This document shows positions 50,101 to 58,066 of a stretch of DNA of 64,000 nucleotides, in pieces (position 1 is the first letter of the stretch; each line of letters begins with the position of its first letter). The stretch spans positions 1 to 64,000 of the forward strand of contig QZKB01000078.1 of NCBI GenBank assembly GCA_003599415.1. Direction: 5' to 3'. This DNA is from Ignavibacteriales bacterium (lineage in GTDB: Bacteria > Bacteroidota > Ignavibacteria > Ignavibacteriales > SURF-24). The notes under the pieces are model-generated. The model was not told where the DNA came from. It made no database searches and saw only the letters and a program-made list of their open reading frames with translations. A program made the position numbers and the translations under genes.

Positions 50101-51094
50101 AGATATTTCCTGTTCCCGTGTAAGTCCCGCTTCCACCCTGAATACAACAATACGTAAAATTTGATGCTGTTCCTCCGGTAATCTGCGTTGTATTTCCCCA
50201 GAATATTGTGTTTGTTACTGTAGGTGCAGAAGAACCATCATTCGTCATCCCTGTACCATTACCACTAAATGTGCTGCTCATTATAGTTGGTGAAGAAGAT
50301 GAATTATTACAAATGCCAGCAATACTATTACCATTAAATATACTATTAGCTATTGTTTGTGAAGAACCGATATTATATATCCCATAAGTATTCCCTCTGA
50401 ATATACAATTTGTTATTACCGGAGAGGAAGTTGTAGTATTAAATAAAGCTTCGTTCTGATTCGCCTCGAATATACAGTTAGTTATTACCGGTGAAGAGCC
50501 AATATTGTAAATGCCGCTGCCAATATCTCCCGCATTATTTTTAATTGTACAATTGATGATAGTTTGAGAATTTGAATTATTATAAATCCCTCCTCCATAC
50601 TGATGCTCCGTTGAACCCAGGTTTGCATTACCTCCAATTATAGTAAATCCATCAAGAATAGCTGTGCTAGTTAAGCCTAATCCGCTAGGATGAAAGAAAA
50701 CATGGTAACAATTATCACTATTAACTTCTACAGTACCAATATCACCGCTTAATATTGTTTCGTTCGCTTCACCAGATCCAAAGTTGATCCTTTGGCTTAC
50801 TGCTGTTTCTGTTCCGGCAAAACCTCCGTATATTGCTACACCACTTTTCATACGGAAATGATAATATCTTGTACCTCCGCCAAGTCCGTAATCATAACCC
50901 GGTTTGTATGTTCCTGCTGCCACCCATATTTGGTCTCCGCTAACTGCAACATCTAATGCACCCTGTAATGACTTAGCTGTTCCCCAGGTTGTACCTGTAT
51001 TAGTGGATAATCCGGTTGTGGTAACATAATAAGTGGTTGCCCCAAAAATGAGGTTTGAAGTTATTACTAATAATAACATTAAAAGCTTTTTCAC
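47171..51094 (-). CDS. T9SS-exported beta-helix protein with three duplicated modules
   Basis: About 1307-residue secreted protein. Signal peptide 1-18 (TSNLIFG). Three large modules (residues about 22-390, 391-777, 778-1102) each start with a (T/N)xGTSW-type segment followed by ALDxASSG.EIWVA.GTYKP and contain many beta-helix coils with GSSP.ITNC.F repeats, then DIEGN.RPxPTGT..DIGAYE. A fibronectin-like region and a T9SS sorting domain (about 1220-1307: NFPNPFNPTTKIKF to KMHLMK) end it. Two palindromic repeats are inserted in frame near residues 1141-1162 and 1243-1252. GTG at 51094 is chosen since AGAGG lies 5 bases ahead. Likely surface protein; ligand unknown. Confidence 0.88.
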   Translation of the reverse strand: MKKLLMLLLVITSNLIFGATTYYVTTTGLSTNTGTTWGTAKSLQGALDVAVSGDQIWVAAGTYKPGYDYGLGGGTRYYHFRMKSGVAIYGGFAGTETAVSQRINFGSGEANETILSGDIGTVEVNSDNCYHVFFHPSGLGLTSTAILDGFTIIGGNANLGSTEHQYGGGIYNNSNSQTIINCTIKNNAGDIGSGIYNIGSSPVITNCIFEANQNEALFNTTTSSPVITNCIFRGNTYGIYNIGSSQTIANSIFNGNSIAGICNNSSSSPTIMSSTFSGNGTGMTNDGSSAPTVTNTIFWGNTTQITGGTASNFTYCCIQGGSGTYTGTGNIFTDALFVSNNNLRLKNTSKCIGAGTSTGAPATDIEGNIRPNPTGTNPDIGAYENSYSQPGPIFVKAGATGTNEGTSWTDAYTSLQDALDDASSGHEIWVAVGTYKPTFAYDLSGTRYYHFRMINGVEIFGGFDGVDDDDLSDRSITGNETILSGDLSVNDVYSTWSNMTDNCYHVFYHPSGLGLTSTAVLDGFIIKGGNANLGSTDHQYGGGIYNNSNSPTIINCTIKNNAGDIGSGIYNIGSSPVITNCIFEANQNEALFNTTSSSPGITKCIFRGNKYGVYNSSSSPAITNCSFNGNSSYGNYNYSSSSPTIMSCTFNGNGTGIMNYDASSAPTLTNTIFWGNTTQISGGTASNFTYCCIQGGNTKTYPGTGNIFTDPLFVDADGADNTYGTSDDDLRLKNISKCIGAGTSTGAPTTDIEGNSRPDPTGTVPDIGAYEHSYGEPGPLYVNDNAPGTNEGTSWTNAFISLQPALDYASSGFEIWVAAGTYKPSYDYGLGGGSRYYHFRMIEGVAIYGGFDGVDDDELSDRSIGSNKTILSGDLSGNDNYPDPTYMTDNCYHIFYHPSGMGLTNVAILNGFTITGGYAYGSSPYDAGGAIYNISNSPTIINCTISKNTGSSSNGSAIYNGSSSPQITNCLFENNEYIGLFNYSSSPAIWNCTFNGNNTGLYNRTSSNPTVTNTIFWGNTTEIDGDDITSNFTYCCIQDGSGTYTGTGNIYTNPLFVSSRNFALQDNSPCIGTGIKSGSPATDILGATRGTPPDIGAYENSYDSPLPVELNLFTASVKVDKVILNWNTATEVNNYGFEIQRSPSPAPSQREGDLTLMGDWGAIGFVEGHGNSNSTKEYSFYDKITESGKYSYRLKQIDTDGNFKYSSEIEIDVKILLQSFALEQNFPNPFNPTTKIKFAVPNVETSYMTSLRIYNILGKEIITLINKELSAGEYEIEFSAEQLGSGIYFYNLRHGDKSITKKMHLMK
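47341..47368. repeat. 28-base perfect palindrome inside the T9SS sorting domain
   Basis: GTAGAGACGT (47341-47350), centre CATATATG, ACGTCTCTAC (47359-47368), a perfect palindrome. It encodes NVETSYMTSLRI, which splits the sorting domain between VPN and RIYNILGKE, where the other four sorting domains in this window have a shorter linker. It keeps the frame open. The GTAGAGACGT arm resembles interspersed repeats known in other bacteria, notably cyanobacteria, from memory. Confidence 0.8.
47609..47671. repeat. GC-rich palindromic repeat inserted in a coding region
   Basis: Core CCCCTTCCC (47638-47646), loop TTT, GGGAAGGGG (47650-47658). Flanks AGCCCCCCAG and CTGGGGATGGGCT can pair in part. It encodes about 22 residues (SPSPAPSQREGDLTLMGDWG) in a position where related proteins would have only a few, between FEIQR and the GFVEGHGNS segment. 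Composition is unlike the surrounding AT-rich gene. Confidence 0.75.
47800..51025. repeat. Three tandem diverged gene modules
   Basis: Module boundaries on the plus strand are near 51025-49925 (first in protein), 49924-48764 (second) and 48763-47800 (third). The first two share long near-identical DNA stretches, for example around 49390-49440 and 50470-50580. The third is shorter and more diverged. Arrangement implies tandem duplication of a roughly 1.1-kb unit. Confidence 0.75.
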
Positions 51095-51100
51095 ATTCAC

Positions 51101-51979
51101 CTCTGAATAATTTTATTAAAAAAAATAATCTCCCGTACAATTTCACTGATTGAACAAATGGACATAGAATTGCAGAAATTGCATTACTTTTTTCAGAAAT
51201 TGAAAAATACATACATGTAAGTGTGTTGAAAGGGTTAACAAACAATCCATTCAATACTCCAATAGTACAAGAAAGTAATTGATGTTTAAAAATGCTTTTA
51301 CTTTTTTCCTGTCAGCTTCATAAATAAGGCATCCAACCAAAGCAATTAAACATGCATTACTCCACTAAAGGAGTGTTCAGGATATTATTCCACTAATACA
51401 TTAACATCAATAAAAACATTACAATAATTGTCATTAAGTGGTGGATTTATATAAAGAAGGTCAAGGAATTCAGCGGGTGTGGAATTACCAAGAGAATATC
51501 GGTTATATGTTATACAAAATATTTTCATTTTTCCGCAGGTGTAACCTCGTTACAAACATATTAAAATATTCATAAATACAAAAATTTAAATTTGAGGTTT
51601 GTTAAATTGAAACATATTCCTAAAATAAAAATGTTACTTTTCTTTCTGCTTTTGTCTTTTGTCTCTTGAGTTGCAATAAATATATTATGATAGCAGAGAA
51701 ACTAATTTACAATAAAGTTGATTACTCATACTAAAGCAGGTTCAGCACTAATGTTATGTCGATGACTATTAGAATCTCGACTCATTTTATTACTTTGATT
51801 TATAAATAAAAAGTTGATTTTTTAATAAATCTATTCTTATCAATATTGATTCTAAAATCCCAAATTAGATAAATTATTTTTTTCGCAATGATTTATTTTA
51901 AAACTGTTGCAATATGCTTACAGTTACATTATTTTAGCGACAAAATATTTGAATTTTTTATGAAGTAGCTTATTAAGAA
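51101..51979. other. Long AT-rich intergenic region
   Basis: About 880 bases, the longest gap of the window, between divergent genes. It is strongly AT-rich with a small hairpin ACTCC (51359-51363)/GGAGT (51370-51374). I found no convincing gene except the short remnant at 51607-51669. Promoters for the T9SS gene (left side) and for the ABC importer (right side) must lie here, but I cannot assign them with confidence. Confidence 0.5.
51607..51669 (+). pseudogene. Possible lipoprotein gene remnant
   Basis: From TTG at 51607 the frame reads MKHIPKIKMLLFFLLLSFVS then TGA (51667-51669). That is a complete-looking lipoprotein signal whose next codon, where Cys would be expected, is a stop. TTGAGG lies about 11 bases upstream. 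No further coding sequence follows in this frame. It may be a decayed gene start or chance. Confidence 0.25.
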
Positions 51980-53431
51980 TTGAAAAAACACCTTATCCTA
52001 CTCATACTGTTAACATCAGTATTATTTCCACAGCAAACATTACGCTGGGGAGCTGATGGAAGCGGCGGCGCTCCTTACGTATTCGCAGACCCACAAAATC
52101 CTTCAAGTTATATTGGTTATGAAAAAGAAATTGCAGAAGCACTTGCAAATGTTATGCATGTTAAAGAGGAATACGTCCCCACTGATTGGGAAAGCCTTAT
52201 TGCTTCACTTAACCGTGGCGAATTTGATGTAATACTTAACGGATTAGAACCTACATCAGACAGGGAAAAGGAAATTCTTTTCAGCAAACCGTATTATGTA
52301 TTCCAGATGATTCTTACTGTACGCAGTGATGAAAAAAGAATTAAAAGCTTAGCTGATTGTAAGAAATTAGAGATTGAGGTTGGAACACTTGTTAACTCTG
52401 CAATGTCCCGCGTATTGGAGAATGAGAATATTAAACTTCGCCCTTACCAGGATGTGGTTGGTGCATACCAGGATCTTGAACTTGGAAGAATAGATGCAAT
52501 ACTTATGGATGATCCGGCGGAAATGTATTACGCAAGGAGTAATCCAAAACTAAAATGGGCATGCGAACCGTTTAACCCAGGATACTTTATAATCGGTATA
52601 CGTAAAGGTGATCTTGATACAAAGAAAAAAATTGATGCGGCGATTGATTCAATAGTTAATAATGGTTCAATTGAAAAAATACTCCGCAAATGGAATATGT
52701 GGAGTGAAGCCCAGAACAAACTTAAAACAACAATTAAAGTTGATGTAATCAAGAAAAGCTTTAACTGGGGTGAAGGATTATTAAGGTTATGTCATGCCGC
52801 AGCAATTACTGTTTTATTGGCTTTTGGGGCTATGATTATTGCTGTTGTTCTCGGATTACCGCTTTCATTCGGGCAGACTAAAGGACCGAAAATTGTAAGA
52901 ATACTTTGTACCTCATATATAGAATTTTTCAGAGGCACACCGGTTATTGTACAATTACTTTTCCTTTACTTCGGATTACCGGTAATTGGATTTGCACCCC
53001 CAGGATGGCTTACAGCATTGATTGGCCTTGGTTTAAATTATGCGGCATACGAATCCCAGATTTACAGAAGCGCGTTTGATGCAGTTCCGCAGCGGCAATG
53101 GGATGTTGCCTACTCATTAGGAATGCGACCACTGCTTGCATTACGCAGAATAATTTTTCCGCAGGCAATAAGGATTGCATTACCACCAATGACGAACGAC
53201 TTTGTCGCATTATTTAAAGATACATCTGCTGCATTTGCAATTGCAGTTTGGGAGCTTGCAACCGCATACCGTGAACTTGCCAACGCTACTCAAAGTTATT
53301 TATTACTTGGTGCGGTTGTATCTGCATTTTACCTTGCAATGAGTTTACCTCTTGCACAGGTAGCCAAGCATCTTGAGTATAAACTGAAAAGAAAAAGTTC
53401 TTCCCGTGAAGTTTCAAAAGGCTGGCAATGA
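51980..53431 (+). CDS. Polar amino-acid ABC importer, fused binding protein and permease
   Basis: 483-residue inner-membrane protein. A signal peptide (1-18, SVLFPQ) and a family 3 solute-binding domain (about 20-245: YIGYEKEIAEALANVM, DWESLIASLNRGEFDVILNGLEPTSDREKEILFS) are fused to a HisM/GlnP-type permease domain (about 255-480) with EFFRGTPVIVQLLFLYFG and the EAA loop region near residue 375 (DVAYSLGMRPLLALRRIIFPQA). Fused SBP-permease proteins are known in this family. Works with the ATPase at 53428. TTG start at 51980 lacks a strong ribosome-binding site. The exact amino acid is not identifiable. Confidence 0.9.
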   Translation: MKKHLILLILLTSVLFPQQTLRWGADGSGGAPYVFADPQNPSSYIGYEKEIAEALANVMHVKEEYVPTDWESLIASLNRGEFDVILNGLEPTSDREKEILFSKPYYVFQMILTVRSDEKRIKSLADCKKLEIEVGTLVNSAMSRVLENENIKLRPYQDVVGAYQDLELGRIDAILMDDPAEMYYARSNPKLKWACEPFNPGYFIIGIRKGDLDTKKKIDAAIDSIVNNGSIEKILRKWNMWSEAQNKLKTTIKVDVIKKSFNWGEGLLRLCHAAAITVLLAFGAMIIAVVLGLPLSFGQTKGPKIVRILCTSYIEFFRGTPVIVQLLFLYFGLPVIGFAPPGWLTALIGLGLNYAAYESQIYRSAFDAVPQRQWDVAYSLGMRPLLALRRIIFPQAIRIALPPMTNDFVALFKDTSAAFAIAVWELATAYRELANATQSYLLLGAVVSAFYLAMSLPLAQVAKHLEYKLKRKSSSREVSKGWQ

Positions 53432-54162
53432 TTAGAATCAATAATCTAAATAAAAGAATCAAGAGCATTCAGATTCTTAAAAATGTTAGCCTTGAAATTC
53501 CTGTTGGTAAAGTGCTTGGAATTATTGGTGTTTCAGGAAGCGGCAAGACTACTTTGCTTATGTGTCTTTGCGGATTATTGAAATTCGAGGAAGGTGTACT
53601 GAATTTAAATTCGCTTACAATCAATCCTGATACTTATAATAATGAAATGGAAAAGATATGGGAACTAAGAAAGGAAACCGGAGTTGTCTTTCAGCATTTG
53701 CATCTGTTCCCTCACCTATCCGCATTAGGTAATATTATTGAAGCTCCGATTCATGTTCTGAAGAAATCGCGCACCGAAGCAACACAGGAAGCACTTGATT
53801 TACTTGCAAGAGTTGGGCTTGCAGATTCTGCCGATAAATATCCCGATCAATTATCTGGCGGCGAACAGCAGCGAGTAGCCATATGCCGCGCCATTGCAAT
53901 GAAACCTAAAATACTTTTTCTTGATGAACCGACAAGCGCACTGGATCCGCAAAGAAGCGCTGACATAAGAAAATTAATGAATGACTTTGTGAAAGAAGGA
54001 AGCACACTTGTAATTGTTTCTCACTCATTAAACTTTCTGAAAGGTTTGGCTGACACACTTGCCTATATGGAGAGCGGAGAGATTATTGAGTTTGGAAATG
54101 CCGAGGAAGTTATTAATTTTCCCAAAGATCCCCGCACCAAATATTTCCTTGAACACTTCTAA
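53428..54162 (+). CDS. Polar amino-acid ABC importer ATPase
   Basis: 244-residue cytoplasmic ATPase of the GlnQ/HisP type. Walker [10 protein letters not shown] (near 35-43), Q-loop [17 protein letters not shown], signature [16 protein letters not shown] (near 142), Walker [14 protein letters not shown] and switch His in VIVSHSL. It overlaps the fused permease gene by 4 bases, so the two genes form a complete importer apart from any regulator. Ends 9 bases before the stop of the convergent HlyC-type gene. Confidence 0.96.
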   Translation: MIRINNLNKRIKSIQILKNVSLEIPVGKVLGIIGVSGSGKTTLLMCLCGLLKFEEGVLNLNSLTINPDTYNNEMEKIWELRKETGVVFQHLHLFPHLSALGNIIEAPIHVLKKSRTEATQEALDLLARVGLADSADKYPDQLSGGEQQRVAICRAIAMKPKILFLDEPTSALDPQRSADIRKLMNDFVKEGSTLVIVSHSLNFLKGLADTLAYMESGEIIEFGNAEEVINFPKDPRTKYFLEHF

Positions 54163-54171
54163 ATAAAATTT

Positions 54172-55419
54172 TTATCCGGCAATTACGACTTTCACCAGGT
54201 CAATCCTGGTAGGTGTGGTTTTAATTATTGTAAACCTGAATTTATCCAATTTGATTATCTCCCCTTTCTTTGGAATTCTGCCAAAGAAGTAAGTAATAAA
54301 TCCGGCTACAGTTGAATATTCACCTTTGGGAAACTTCATATTGAAATTTTCATTAACAAAATCAATTTCAGCCTTCCCGTTTATGATAAAAGTATTGTCT
54401 GCAATTTTCCTGCAGATTTCTTCCTCGGTATCAAACTCATCTTTAATCTCGCCCAATAATTCCTCAATCAAATCCTCCATCGTAATAATTCCTGCTGTAC
54501 CGCCAAACTCGTCAACCGCAATTGCAAATGAAGCTTTGTTAATGGAAAACTCCTTAAGCATATCAGTACACTTTTTAGTTTCAGGTACAAATAAAATATT
54601 CCGCAAAATCTCTTTTATGCTGTCGGGTTTCTTAAACAAATCATAGGAAGAAACAAAACCTTTAATGTTATCAAGGTTCTCTTCGTAAACGGGCATCTTG
54701 GAATAACCGGATTCAATAAAAGCATCAAGAGTCTCTTCGATAGAGCTGTTTAGCTCGATCCCGATTATTTCGGTCCGAGGTCTCATCACTTCATAAACTC
54801 TAACATCACCAAGCTTAAAAATCCTGTTAAGAATATTGCTTTCTTCGTCTTCATCAAATAATCCACTCTCCCTGTTATCTTCATATAATTCTTTAATATT
54901 ATTTTTTTTAGAAATGATCTCAGTTCGCTTTTCTGATGTAAGAATGTATTGATTCATAAACTGAACCTTCCCGCCAATAATTTTAACGAGAGGAAAGCAA
55001 ATCCAATAAAATATTTTTACCAATGGCAAAGCGAGTCTTTGTAAAGTTTCAGGATAATATTTAGCTAAATATTGCGGCAATACTTCGACTAAAAGAATGA
55101 AAAACAGAAGAAAAGCAATAACTGCATATATGTTGAATGATAAAAGCGAACAAATTAAAGGATAGAAAAATGTAAGTACAATAACATATAGAAAATATCT
55201 TGTCAGGATTACAGCGGAGAAAAAATAATTTACATTAAAATTCTTTTTGCCGTAAAACCTGAAAAGTGTTTTATTGCTATCATTAGCTTCATCGTTCTTT
55301 TTTTTTGAAATGTTAATTGCTGTTTCCAGTGCAAATTGAACTGCAGTAACGAACAAAATCACTATTGATAAAACAGACAGAAGCATAATTGCGCTATTAA
55401 ACATATCATCCATAAACAA
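54172..55419 (-). CDS. CNNM/HlyC-CorC-type protein with CBS pair
   Basis: 415-residue membrane protein. A DUF21 (CNNM) membrane domain with about four helices fills residues 1-190 (LLVEVLPQYLAKYYPE near residue 105). A CBS pair follows (about 205-325, VYEVMRPRTEIIGIE and VDEFGGTAGIITMEDLIEELLGEI). A CorC/HlyC domain ends it (about 330-415, INGKAEIDFVNENFNMKFP). Family members are linked to divalent cation, mainly magnesium, transport or homeostasis; the older name hemolysin is misleading. The start overlaps the prenyltransferase gene by 14 bases. Confidence 0.9.
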   Translation of the reverse strand: MFMDDMFNSAIMLLSVLSIVILFVTAVQFALETAINISKKKNDEANDSNKTLFRFYGKKNFNVNYFFSAVILTRYFLYVIVLTFFYPLICSLLSFNIYAVIAFLLFFILLVEVLPQYLAKYYPETLQRLALPLVKIFYWICFPLVKIIGGKVQFMNQYILTSEKRTEIISKKNNIKELYEDNRESGLFDEDEESNILNRIFKLGDVRVYEVMRPRTEIIGIELNSSIEETLDAFIESGYSKMPVYEENLDNIKGFVSSYDLFKKPDSIKEILRNILFVPETKKCTDMLKEFSINKASFAIAVDEFGGTAGIITMEDLIEELLGEIKDEFDTEEEICRKIADNTFIINGKAEIDFVNENFNMKFPKGEYSTVAGFITYFFGRIPKKGEIIKLDKFRFTIIKTTPTRIDLVKVVIAG

Positions 55420-56278
55420 TCATCAGAACTACAATTACATATAAAATTAAATTTATAATCATTGGCCAGTCAGTAAGCATTATCTCCGTTGCATTTTCAC
55501 CCTTGCTTTTTTTGTAAACGAGGTACATAAAACGGAAAATGCCGAATACAACAAAGATTGTTGTAAATACAAGATTTTCACTTTTAACATTTACAATAGT
55601 CCGGTCTGATACTGAGTACAGTGCATAACAAATAATTACTCCGGCCCCTGAAATTGAAGCCATCTGTTCCGTAAAATCAACTGTATATTCGGAAAGAACT
55701 CTTCTTGTAATGCTGCTGTCTTCAGAAATTTTCAAGTTCAGCTCTGATCTTCTTTTCATTATAGCAAGAAATAGTGAAATGAATAATGTTGTGAGAATTA
55801 ACCAGCTTGATACATAAACCGAAATTACAAAAGCACCGGCTAAAACTCTTATCATAAACCCTGATGCGATTGACATTATATCGATAATGACAATATGTTT
55901 TAGCCAGACAGAATAAGTTATGTTAAGGACTACATAGATTAAGAGCGCTGAGATAAATTTAATATTAAGGAAAGAACTTATGCCTGCCACGACCAGGAAT
56001 AATATAACAGCAGTAACGATACCTGCATTTCTGGAAATCTTTCCGCTTGCTATTGGTCTGTGTTTTTTTACCGGGTGTAATTTATCAAGGGAGATATCGA
56101 ATATATCATTTATTATATAAACCGCGCTCGAAACAAAACAGAATGAGACAAACGCTAAAAGGACTAGACTAAAATAATCGGGGTTGAAAATCTGCTTCGA
56201 AAAAATGATTGGGACAAAAACAAACCCGTTTTTAATCCACTGCGGTACACGAAGCAGTTGAAAATAATTTTTAATCAT
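55406..56278 (-). CDS. UbiA-family prenyltransferase, decaprenyl-phosphate phosphoribosyltransferase-like
   Basis: 290-residue inner-membrane enzyme with about nine helices. The first Asp-rich motif NDIFDISLDKLHPVKKHRPIASG is at residues 57-79. QWIKNGFVFVPIIFSKQ at residues 13-29 and this motif are typical of DPPR synthases, which make decaprenylphosphoryl-phosphoribose, a donor for arabinan-type polysaccharides. A role in another lipid-linked sugar pathway is also possible. The second Asp motif is less clear (TDWPMIINLI). It overlaps the mutase gene stop by one base. Confidence 0.85.
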   Translation of the reverse strand: MIKNYFQLLRVPQWIKNGFVFVPIIFSKQIFNPDYFSLVLLAFVSFCFVSSAVYIINDIFDISLDKLHPVKKHRPIASGKISRNAGIVTAVILFLVVAGISSFLNIKFISALLIYVVLNITYSVWLKHIVIIDIMSIASGFMIRVLAGAFVISVYVSSWLILTTLFISLFLAIMKRRSELNLKISEDSSITRRVLSEYTVDFTEQMASISGAGVIICYALYSVSDRTIVNVKSENLVFTTIFVVFGIFRFMYLVYKKSKGENATEIMLTDWPMIINLILYVIVVLMIVYG

Positions 56279-57930
56279 TAAAAAACGATTATCTCCTTAT
56301 AAGTGCCGAAATGTTTCTTTAATTCTTCTACCATCTCGCCCAAAGTTACATAATTTTCCGATGCTTTTACAAGAACCGGCATCAGATTTTTTTGATCTGT
56401 AATTGCGCCTGATATTTTTTTTAAAGATTCAACTACGTTTTGTTGATTGCGTGATTGTTTTAATTCGGCTAATCTTTTCTTTTGCAGAATTTCCACTTGT
56501 GGGGAAATCTGCAAAATCGGTATGTCGATTTTTTCTTCCTCCTCAATAAATTCATTTACACCTACAATTATTTTCTCATTCCTTTCCAATGCCATTTGAT
56601 AACGATAAGCTGCGTCGGATATTTCCTTCTGGAAATAACCTGCCTCAATCGCTTCTATTACTCCACCGTATAAATCTATCTGCTTAAATATTTCTTCTGC
56701 CTGCTCTTCCATTCTTTTGGTTAAAGCTTCCACATAATAACTGCCGCCAAGTGGATCAACCGTATTTATTACTTCAGTTTCATATGCTATAAGCTGCTGA
56801 GTACGCAAGGCAATCTTAACTGCTTTTTCTCCCGGAAGTGCAAGCGTTTCATCCATTGAGTTTGTATGAAGAGATTGTGTTCCTCCCAATACTCCGGCTA
56901 ATGCCTGGAATGCTGTTCGTATAATATTATTCTCAGGCTGCTGTGCCGTTAAACTGCACCCTGCAGTTTGAGTATGAAATCTTAACCACCATGAGCGAGG
57001 ATTTTTTGCACCGTATTTTTCCTTCATTCGCTTTGCATAAATTTTTCTTGCGGCTCTGAATTTTGCAATCTCTTCAAAAAAATCTAAGTGAGAATTGAAG
57101 AAGAAAGAAATTCGGGGAGCAAATGAATCGATGTCCATTCCTCTTTCAATACAGGCTTCGATATATGCAAAGCCATCGGCAAGGGTAAAAGCAAGTTCCT
57201 GTACAGCGGTTGAACCTGCTTCCCGGATATGATAGCCGCTTACCGAAACAGGATTCCATTGCTTAACCTCATTTGTACAGTATTCAATCATATCGGTTAT
57301 TATTCGCATTGAAGGTTTTGGCGGAAAGATATATTCTTTCTGCGCAATGTATTCTTTAAGAATATCATTCTGTAACGTTCCCCTAAGTTTTGAAAAATCA
57401 ATTCCTTTCTTTTTTGCAACAGCAAGATAAAAAGCAAAAATTATTGCAGCAGGAGAGTTAATCGTCATCGAAGTTGAAACTGCATCAAGGGGAATTTTAT
57501 CAAGCAGGATTTCCATATCAAGTAAAGAAGAAACCGAAACACCGCATATGCCAACTTCACCTTCACTTTCTTTTGCATCAGCATCCCAACCCATTAAAGT
57601 CGGTAAATCATATGCTATTGATATTCCTGTCTGTCCATGTTCAAGCAAATAATGAAATCGTTTATTTGTATCTTCCGGCGTGCCGAATCCTGCAAATTGT
57701 CTCATCGTCCAGATTTTTCCCCGGTAGCCGCTTTTGTGAATTCCTCTTGTAAAAGGAAATTCACCAGGATTTGAAATATCTTTCTGATAATCTATATATT
57801 TTATATCATCCCGGGTATAAAACTGATTAACAGGTTCTCCGCTTAAAGAAGTAAATTTTTTGTGTTGATCAGTTGATGGGTTCAATTTTGAAAAGGTATT
57901 CTTATCCAGATAGAAATTATTTTGTTTCAT
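56278..57930 (-). CDS. Acyl-CoA mutase large subunit (methylmalonyl-CoA mutase family)
   Basis: About 550-residue cobalamin-dependent mutase catalytic subunit. Substrate/TIM-barrel blocks: [27 protein letters not shown]-like segment (residues about 55-80), [52 protein letters not shown], and [20 protein letters not shown]. The B12-binding domain is absent, so a separate small subunit must exist outside this window. Methylmalonyl-, isobutyryl- and related acyl-CoA are all possible substrates. ATG at 57930 is set by GAGGG five bases upstream; an ATG at 57942 is too close to that site. Confidence 0.93.
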   Translation of the reverse strand: MKQNNFYLDKNTFSKLNPSTDQHKKFTSLSGEPVNQFYTRDDIKYIDYQKDISNPGEFPFTRGIHKSGYRGKIWTMRQFAGFGTPEDTNKRFHYLLEHGQTGISIAYDLPTLMGWDADAKESEGEVGICGVSVSSLLDMEILLDKIPLDAVSTSMTINSPAAIIFAFYLAVAKKKGIDFSKLRGTLQNDILKEYIAQKEYIFPPKPSMRIITDMIEYCTNEVKQWNPVSVSGYHIREAGSTAVQELAFTLADGFAYIEACIERGMDIDSFAPRISFFFNSHLDFFEEIAKFRAARKIYAKRMKEKYGAKNPRSWWLRFHTQTAGCSLTAQQPENNIIRTAFQALAGVLGGTQSLHTNSMDETLALPGEKAVKIALRTQQLIAYETEVINTVDPLGGSYYVEALTKRMEEQAEEIFKQIDLYGGVIEAIEAGYFQKEISDAAYRYQMALERNEKIIVGVNEFIEEEEKIDIPILQISPQVEILQKKRLAELKQSRNQQNVVESLKKISGAITDQKNLMPVLVKASENYVTLGEMVEELKKHFGTYKEIIVF

Positions 57931-57993
57931 TTCATCCCTCACTGTTCCGCTGATTTTTTGATCAGCTATATCTTTTTAATACTTGTATAAATA

Positions 57994-58017
57994 AAGCCCC
58001 CCTGCCCTGGGGGACTT
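57994..58017 (-). terminator. Terminator after the VIT-vWA gene
   Basis: On the minus strand AAGTCCCCC pairs with GGGGGGCTT (one G-T pair), loop AGGGCA, followed by TTATTTAT. It lies about 50 bases past the stop of the 58067 gene and ahead of the mutase operon. Might also be a repeat of the GC-rich family seen at 43694 and 47609. Confidence 0.6.
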
Positions 58018-58066
58018 ATGATAATAATAGAATTTTATTCTTTCTTCTACAAGTCTGAAGATAGGA

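Noticed and set aside
47800-51025. Regular repeats that might be read as a CRISPR array
   Set aside because: The repeat units are protein-coding beta-helix coils in an intact frame, without the short constant repeat and unique spacers of a CRISPR array.
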